Positions 5,280 through 9,080 of a DNA stretch of 9,080 bases are shown here, one piece after another. This DNA is from JBAVQS01 sp049694275 (lineage in GTDB: Bacteria > Chloroflexota > Anaerolineae > UBA4142 > SHND01): assembly GCA_049694275.1 (NCBI GenBank), contig JBAVQS010000174.1:1-9080 (forward strand). The letters are read 5' to 3'. A program made the position numbers and the translations under genes. Positions within the stretch are counted from its first letter, which is position 1, and every line of letters begins with the position of its first letter. A model generated the notes under the pieces. That model worked only from the letters and a program-made list of their open reading frames with translations, did not search any database and was not told the DNA's origin.

Positions 5280-8200
5280 GGAACAGGGCGGCCACCACAC
5301 GAAACCCATAGTACCTGCCCGCGAAGTACGGGTTGAGGTTGCCACGGCCCGCACAGCGGGCGCCGCGCCGATCGTCGACGAAAGCGCCGACACGCACCAC
5401 GCGGGATTCACCCGAATCAGGACCTTGAGGATTCTGTGCGGGCGATCTTTTGTAATAGTCCGCCGCGTACCAATCCACGCACCACTCCCACACATTCCCC
5501 GCCATATCCGCTACCCCGTACGGACTGTCGCCGGCTGGCGAGTATTTACCAACCGGCGTGGTCGTGCCAATCTTGGACTCGAAAGTGTTGCATTTGTCGC
5601 TGTCGAACTGGTCGCCCCAGGGATATTGGCGTTTGTTGGGCGCGCCGCCGCTCGCCCCTACAGCCCCTACGGACCTTTTAACCCGGTTCCACAACCCTGA
5701 TTCATTGGCCGATTCATCCCAGCTCGCGGCCTTTTCCCATTCCGCCTCCGTCGGCAGGCGCATGCCCGCCCACGCCGCATAATCCCGCGCCTGGTACCAG
5801 GACGCCTCGACCACCGGGTGGTCCCCCTTGCCTGCCGGAATTGCAAAAGGCTCACCCCGGTCCTCTTTGTAGCGCTTGAATTCTTCATTCGTCACGGGAT
5901 ACCGGGCCATATAGAATGCGTCCAGGTAGACTTTGTGCGCCGGCTTTTCGTAGTCGCCACCCTGATCATCCCCCATGATGAATTCGCCCGCGGGGACATA
6001 ACACTCGTATTTCAAATGCGCGCGCCATGCGCCGTCGGGCTGGACGCGCTCTAACGCCTGGATTGCGGCGAGGCGCACCTGCGGATACTCGTCTGCCAAC
6101 AGCGGGATGAGCGCAGGCACGAACCGGTCCCCCGATTGGCCCAGCGCGGTCGCGGCCGCGGCGCGGGTGCGGAAGCTATCGCTCCTGACCCCTTCGGTCG
6201 CAATAGCATTCACCGCCACGCCGCCCTGCGCGGCGTGCGCTCCCCAGTATGGGCCCTCTATCCCCAGATTGAGCGCCGAACGGAAGAGCAGTTCAAGCTC
6301 CTCCGCCGTCAGCCGCTTGAGCTCGTCCCGGCGCTCATGAATCAACTGGAACGGCTCGCGCGAGATGAGGAGTCGCGCCCCGCGCCAGTTTTCGACCTCG
6401 CGGTTCAGGAGCTCGCGCGCCAGCTTGGCCTGCATCTCGGCCTGGTCAATCCAGGTATGAATCTCGAGCGCCAGGTGATCGTGCGCCAGTTCATAGAGCG
6501 CCTGCCCGCCGCGCTCGAATTCGCGGACCAACCGCCGGTTGACCAGCCCCACCAGGACGGCGTCCACCCGTTTCACTGCCGCCGTATCCTCTGCATTCAG
6601 CACACCCGCCTCGACCAGCCCGCCCAAAAGCCCTGCCCGGTCTTGCGCCGCTTTGGTCGCCTGCGTGGTGACGAGCACCTTGAGCAGGGCGCGGGCCAGT
6701 TCGCGCAAGGCGGCATCGGGGAGCCGCGCCAGCTCGGCATTGACATAGTGCGCCAGGATCCCTTTCGACTCGCCCAGGCGGGTATAATCGGCGGGCGTGA
6801 CCGTTTGCCGGGCCAGGCGGACCGGCGCGCCAGCGGCGAGCGCCGCTTCGGGATCGACCAGGCAGTCGCGATAGAGCCGGTCGCAGACAATCTGCAACTG
6901 GGGCGGGGCAATCGTGCCCGCCTCGCGCAGGTCGTTCAACAGCCGGGTGACGAGGTCGGGCGCAATGGCGATGCCCGCGCGCGCCGCCGGCTCGGTGATG
7001 ACGGTGCTCGCCTTTTCGTCGCTGAGGTTCGTCAGGCGGAACGAGTCGCCCAACAGCTCCGGGATCGCGGCGCGGGCCTCGTCGAGCGCGGCGAGATAGT
7101 CTTCGCGCAGGCTGATGACCCAGCGCACCTCGGCGCCGGAGGAGAGCACGCCGGCGTCCGAGGTCACATCGCGAAAGGCGGCCAGCTCGGCCCAAAAGAG
7201 GCGGCGGATCGGCGCATTGAGGCGCAAAAAGAATTCCTCGAACTGGTCGAGAAACACGACCAGCCGGTCGCCGGGCGCGAGCGCCGCGTTGAAAAAATCG
7301 CGCAAAGCGAGCGGGCCGGGGTCGGCGACCGCCCGCCCGGTGGCGCGCAGGGATTCGAGCACCGCCTGGCGCACGGCGGCGAGGGGATCGCCCAGGGCAC
7401 GCACATACACCGGCATGTAATCCTGCTCCATCAACAAGGGCATAACCCCCGCATAGAGGAGCGAGGTCTTGCCCGTGCCGGATGCGCCAAAGAGGGTTGT
7501 GATGCGATGAGAGAGGATCAGGCGATAGAACAGCGTTGATTCGAGCTGCCGCCCGTAAAAGATATCGCGGTCGTCGCTCGTGTAATAGTCGAGGAACTTG
7601 TACGGCAGCTTGTTCAGCGGCCCGGCGGGCGTCCCCCGGCCGGCGCGCTCGCGCGGGCGGATTTGCGACGCGACCCCGGAGAGAAAATCCAGCGCGGCGT
7701 CGGGAAAGAGGAGGACATTTTCTCCCCGCCACCAATCGATCAGGTCGCGCGACGCATCGGGGAGCACGGCATAGGCCCGGCGGCGGTCCTTTTCCACGTT
7801 CGCCGTCACCTGATAAAACAGGGGCGTGAACGATGGGTCGTCCAGGTTATAGTGGACAAAGAGGAGCGGACTCGTAAGGAAATAGAACCGGAGCACAGCC
7901 AGAAAGGCATTCAGCCGCAGGTCGAGCAAGGCATGGTCTTTGGGGGTGAGGACCAGCGATGCGGGGTTGGTGACTGAGCCGTGGAGCTTGAAGACCATTA
8001 CCTTGCTCAGGTCAATGTACGGCGTCTGCACATCGGTGAGGACCGTCGCATAGGAACGGCCTATGGCATCAAGCGCCTGCTCTAACAGGCGGTCCTGCGC
8101 GGTGGTAAAGATGGTCTGAAACGGCAGCTCGGCGATCCGCCGGTGGAGCGCGGTGGGGCGATAGCGCGGCGAGTCGAGCTGGTCGAGAACCTGCTCGACC

Positions 8201-8433
8201 AGCTTGTGACGACCATGCTGGGCCTCATACCGCTGCGCGACCTGCGCGAAGGATTCATTCCGGTCAGGCGACCGCAAAAGCGCGGCCAGCGCGGCGGCGA
8301 GCTCGGGGCGGCTGGGCGGGGCCGGGTCGCCCCCGGCGCGGAGCGAGACATCGCTGCCCCAAAAGAGGACCGCCTTGCCCCCGCCAATGTTATCGATCAG
8401 GTCGGGAGGAATCGAAACAGCGTCGTTCGGCAT
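5272..8433 (-). CDS. SIR2-like / STAND ATPase / HEAT / FGE-sulfatase (C-type lectin fold) conflict-system sensor
   Basis: A 1053-residue multidomain protein. Residues ~10-240 are SIR2-like: LFWGSDVS at the nucleotide-binding loop, TTAQD (110-114, Asn replaced by Ala112), KLHGS (149-153, His151 kept) and FVHYNLDDP (192-200). Residues ~285-670 are an nSTAND-type NTPase: FYGRQ entry, Walker A GASGTGKTS (316-324), Walker B VVFLDQFEE (D396), FRLTNLSDEKA near 464, then a winged helix ending in the family-typical YELAHDHL (~645-652). HEAT-like repeats cover ~750-800 (ALGQSG, VRLAAIQALE). Residues ~805-1050 are an FGE-sulfatase/C-type-lectin domain: FIMGDD, PVTNEEF, MRLPTEAEWE, PWGD, NVWEWCVDWY, terminal GFRV. 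The paired catalytic cysteines of true formylglycine-generating enzyme are absent, so it is more likely a ligand-recognition domain. Automated tools may call it a SUMF1/EgtB nonheme iron enzyme. ATG 8433 was preferred over GTG 8448 because AGGAG lies 5 nt upstream. The likely role is a STAND sensor activating NAD-targeting effectors, including the TIR-SIR2 neighbour. Confidence 0.88.
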   Translation of the reverse strand: MPNDAVSIPPDLIDNIGGGKAVLFWGSDVSLRAGGDPAPPSRPELAAALAALLRSPDRNESFAQVAQRYEAQHGRHKLVEQVLDQLDSPRYRPTALHRRIAELPFQTIFTTAQDRLLEQALDAIGRSYATVLTDVQTPYIDLSKVMVFKLHGSVTNPASLVLTPKDHALLDLRLNAFLAVLRFYFLTSPLLFVHYNLDDPSFTPLFYQVTANVEKDRRRAYAVLPDASRDLIDWWRGENVLLFPDAALDFLSGVASQIRPRERAGRGTPAGPLNKLPYKFLDYYTSDDRDIFYGRQLESTLFYRLILSHRITTLFGASGTGKTSLLYAGVMPLLMEQDYMPVYVRALGDPLAAVRQAVLESLRATGRAVADPGPLALRDFFNAALAPGDRLVVFLDQFEEFFLRLNAPIRRLFWAELAAFRDVTSDAGVLSSGAEVRWVISLREDYLAALDEARAAIPELLGDSFRLTNLSDEKASTVITEPAARAGIAIAPDLVTRLLNDLREAGTIAPPQLQIVCDRLYRDCLVDPEAALAAGAPVRLARQTVTPADYTRLGESKGILAHYVNAELARLPDAALRELARALLKVLVTTQATKAAQDRAGLLGGLVEAGVLNAEDTAAVKRVDAVLVGLVNRRLVREFERGGQALYELAHDHLALEIHTWIDQAEMQAKLARELLNREVENWRGARLLISREPFQLIHERRDELKRLTAEELELLFRSALNLGIEGPYWGAHAAQGGVAVNAIATEGVRSDSFRTRAAAATALGQSGDRFVPALIPLLADEYPQVRLAAIQALERVQPDGAWRAHLKYECYVPAGEFIMGDDQGGDYEKPAHKVYLDAFYMARYPVTNEEFKRYKEDRGEPFAIPAGKGDHPVVEASWYQARDYAAWAGMRLPTEAEWEKAASWDESANESGLWNRVKRSVGAVGASGGAPNKRQYPWGDQFDSDKCNTFESKIGTTTPVGKYSPAGDSPYGVADMAGNVWEWCVDWYAADYYKRSPAQNPQGPDSGESRVVRVGAFVDDRRGARCAGRGNLNPYFAGRYYGFRVVAALFRL
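5299..5403 (-). other. Candidate hypervariable tail of the FGE/C-type-lectin domain (DGR-like variable region)
   Basis: This segment runs from the RVVR strand to the terminal GFR. The framework residues of FGE-type DGR targets are present in order (R-V-V-R, A-R-C-A-x-R, P, R, G-F-R), but the usually invariant G-G-S-W/F reads V-G-A-F. Of the 28 codons between RVVR and GFR, 23 end in C or T and none ends in A, as expected if AAY template codons had been randomised at A positions, though high GC alone also favours C-ending codons. No A-rich template copy or reverse transcriptase is visible in the window. Confidence 0.3.
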
Positions 8434-8470
8434 TGCCTCTCCTCTCACGAATGTGGGTCTTGCAACAAAA

Positions 8471-8624
8471 CTCAGTACACAGATTTGGACGTCATTTCGA
8501 CCGTAGGGAGCCGATTAGGTCCCTTTGGGAAAATCTCGTCCTGCGCTAGCGAGATTTCTCGTCGCAAAAGACGCTCCTCGAAATGACAATCGTGATGTCA
8601 AAATGACAATTGGAATGTACTGAG
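8471..8624. repeat. MITE-like palindromic element (154 bp) with nested inverted repeats
   Basis: The ends form a 9-bp perfect inverted repeat, CTCAGTACA (8471-8479) with TGTACTGAG (8616-8624). Inside, GTCATTTCGA (8491-8500) pairs with TCGAAATGAC (8578-8587), and AAATCTCG (8531-8538) pairs with CGAGATTT (8550-8557). The right arm contains a duplicated AAATGACAAT (8581-8590 and 8601-8610). No target-site duplication is evident and no transposase is encoded. The GTCATTTCGA...TCGAAATGAC motif with inner AGATTTCTCG resembles dispersed hairpin repeats seen in several environmental bacterial genomes. Confidence 0.5.
8581..8610. repeat. 10-bp direct repeat AAATGACAAT, period 20
   Basis: Two exact copies at 8581-8590 and 8601-8610, inside the right arm of the palindromic element. 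Removing one 20-bp unit brings the two arms of the element to similar length, so this looks like a secondary tandem duplication. Confidence 0.5.
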
Positions 8625-8750
8625 ACTGGAAGAGAACGAGCGGAACGGAACGCCCCTCTCAGAAAGCAGGATACAAGTCTGCAAAGGGGTGCTCACCAGT
8701 TTAGCATGGTTCGCCCCGATGTCAATTTGAACCGGCGTCGCATCATTTGG

Positions 8751-8768
8751 ACGCAGATTCACACGGAT
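8751..8768. repeat. Degenerate ACGCAGAT / ACACGGAT repeat pair
   Basis: ACGCAGAT (8751-8758) and ACACGGAT (8761-8768) are the reverse-strand form of the ATCCGCGT/ATCCGTTT family seen at 5179-5222. It lies just upstream of the -35 element of the DinB-like gene. Confidence 0.35.
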
Positions 8769-8790
8769 AAACAAATACAGCAGAGGCCCA

Positions 8791-8819
8791 TTGTCACCGG
8801 CCATGCATTCCGGTACAAT
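8791..8819 (+). promoter_or_regulatory. Sigma70-type promoter of the DinB-like gene
   Basis: TTGTCA (8791-8796) and TACAAT (8814-8819) are separated by exactly 17 bp, five of six matches to consensus in each box. Transcription would start near 8826, giving a leader of about 23 nt that contains the AGGA ribosome-binding site. Confidence 0.7.
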
Positions 8820-8848
8820 GAACAAGGAATGGAGAGAGGAGCATCCTC

Positions 8849-9080
8849 ATGGAAGAACCTTCCCCCGTCCTGGTCGTCGACCGCTTTCCGGAGCTTTTGG
8901 ATGCGCTCATGGAACTGTTGCGTGGTCTAACAGCCGAGGAGTGGTTGCGCCCAACGGTGGCCGCGGGATGGACGGTGAAAGATATGGCCGCGCACCTGCT
9001 GGGGGATAATATCGGCAATCTCGCACGGCGGCGGGATGGGTTCCGCGAAGCGCCCGTGTCGCTCGCAACGTGGGATGAGC
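8849..9080 (+). CDS. DinB-like / maleylpyruvate isomerase N-terminal domain protein (3'-partial)
   Basis: The first 77 codons of a gene running off the right edge. The ATG at 8849 has AGGA 8 nt upstream and the promoter at 8791-8819. The sequence starts with a long amphipathic helix (FPELLDALMELLRGL), then T-A-E-E-W and the signature GWTVKDMAAHLLGD (~residues 40-53). H49 corresponds to the first metal-ligand histidine of the DinB/MDMPI four-helix bundle; the remaining ligands would lie outside the window. Family members are cytoplasmic metal-dependent thiol transferases or isomerases, often using mycothiol or bacillithiol, and many have unknown substrates. The gene is divergent from the SIR2-STAND gene and has its own promoter, so nothing ties it to that system. 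Confidence 0.8.
   Translation, partial: MEEPSPVLVVDRFPELLDALMELLRGLTAEEWLRPTVAAGWTVKDMAAHLLGDNIGNLARRRDGFREAPVSLATWDE

Larger units (their letters stand above)
8434..8848. other. Non-coding intergenic region between the SIR2-STAND and DinB-like genes
   Basis: This 415-bp region separates two divergent genes. It holds the Shine-Dalgarno of the SIR2-STAND gene (AGGAG near 8439-8443), a MITE-like palindromic element (8471-8624), a 10-bp direct repeat, a small nested inverted repeat (CCCCT 8653-8657 with AGGGG 8685-8689, enclosing GCAG/CTGC), degenerate ACGCAGAT/ACACGGAT repeats (8751-8768) and the DinB-gene promoter (8791-8819). No open frame here has a plausible start and family signature. No convincing minus-strand promoter for the SIR2-STAND gene was found. 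Confidence 0.6.

Noticed and set aside
5272..6030. Annotation of the C-terminal domain as an active formylglycine-generating or EgtB-type nonheme iron enzyme
   Set aside because: The paired catalytic cysteines of FGE are missing, and fusion to SIR2, STAND and HEAT domains fits a recognition role better.
6783..6788. TATAAT-like sequence inside the SIR2-STAND gene, considered as an internal promoter
   Set aside because: It lies within codons of a conserved ORF with no paired -35 and no gene start downstream on the + strand.
6136..7539. Long open frames on the + strand (467 codons) and in another minus frame (6491-7735) over the SIR2-STAND gene
   Set aside because: Both overlie the Walker A, Walker B and winged-helix coding region of the real gene, are rich in Arg, Gly and Ala, and have no recognisable domain.
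8449..8848. CRISPR array or tRNA in the repeat-rich intergenic region
   Set aside because: There are no regularly spaced identical repeats with unique spacers and no cloverleaf or conserved tRNA arm sequences.

Overview
The window is GC-rich, gene-dense bacterial DNA. Its gene content points to an environmental bacterium of the Chloroflexota or Acidobacteriota type: an SBBP-repeat secreted propeller, an ECF sigma factor fused to a SnoaL domain, large STAND ATPases with FGE-type C-termini, and scattered degenerate short repeats. That assignment is inference; no rRNA or other phylogenetic marker is present, and no tRNA was seen.

Layout. (1) 1-1973 (+) is the 3' part of a large secreted seven-blade SBBP beta-propeller protein with a DUF11 tail. 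A strong hairpin terminator (about 1988-2036) separates it from the next, convergent gene. (2) 2049-2480 (-) is a small SnoaL-like/ester-cyclase protein, and 2684-3679 (+) is a TIGR02960/SigG-like ECF sigma factor with its own C-terminal SnoaL-like domain. The two are divergent and share a 203-bp control region holding a 14-bp perfect inverted repeat and a consensus -10 box. (3) 3710-4999 (-) and 5272-8433 (-) form a co-oriented pair that is the most interesting part of the window: a TIR-SIR2 protein, and upstream of it a 1053-residue SIR2-STAND ATPase-winged helix-HEAT-FGE/C-type-lectin protein. (4) 8434-8848 is a repeat-rich intergenic region with a MITE-like palindromic element. (5) 8849-9080 (+) is the start of a DinB/maleylpyruvate-isomerase-type protein behind a good sigma70-like promoter.

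How the genes may work together. The large SIR2-STAND-FGE protein has the architecture of a STAND immune sensor: N-terminal effector or adaptor, central NTPase switch, C-terminal recognition domain. Its partner carries an apparently intact TIR NADase-type effector fused to a SIR2-like module that aligns end to end with the sensor's own SIR2 module but has lost both signature catalytic residues. A reasonable hypothesis is a two-gene NAD-depleting, abortive-infection-like conflict system in which the degenerate SIR2 modules pair and bring the TIR effector to the activated STAND oligomer. The extreme C-terminus of the FGE domain (5299-5403) also resembles the variable region of diversity-generating retroelement targets, although no template repeat or reverse transcriptase was found in the window. 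The sigma factor/SnoaL pair and the propeller gene look like unrelated neighbours.
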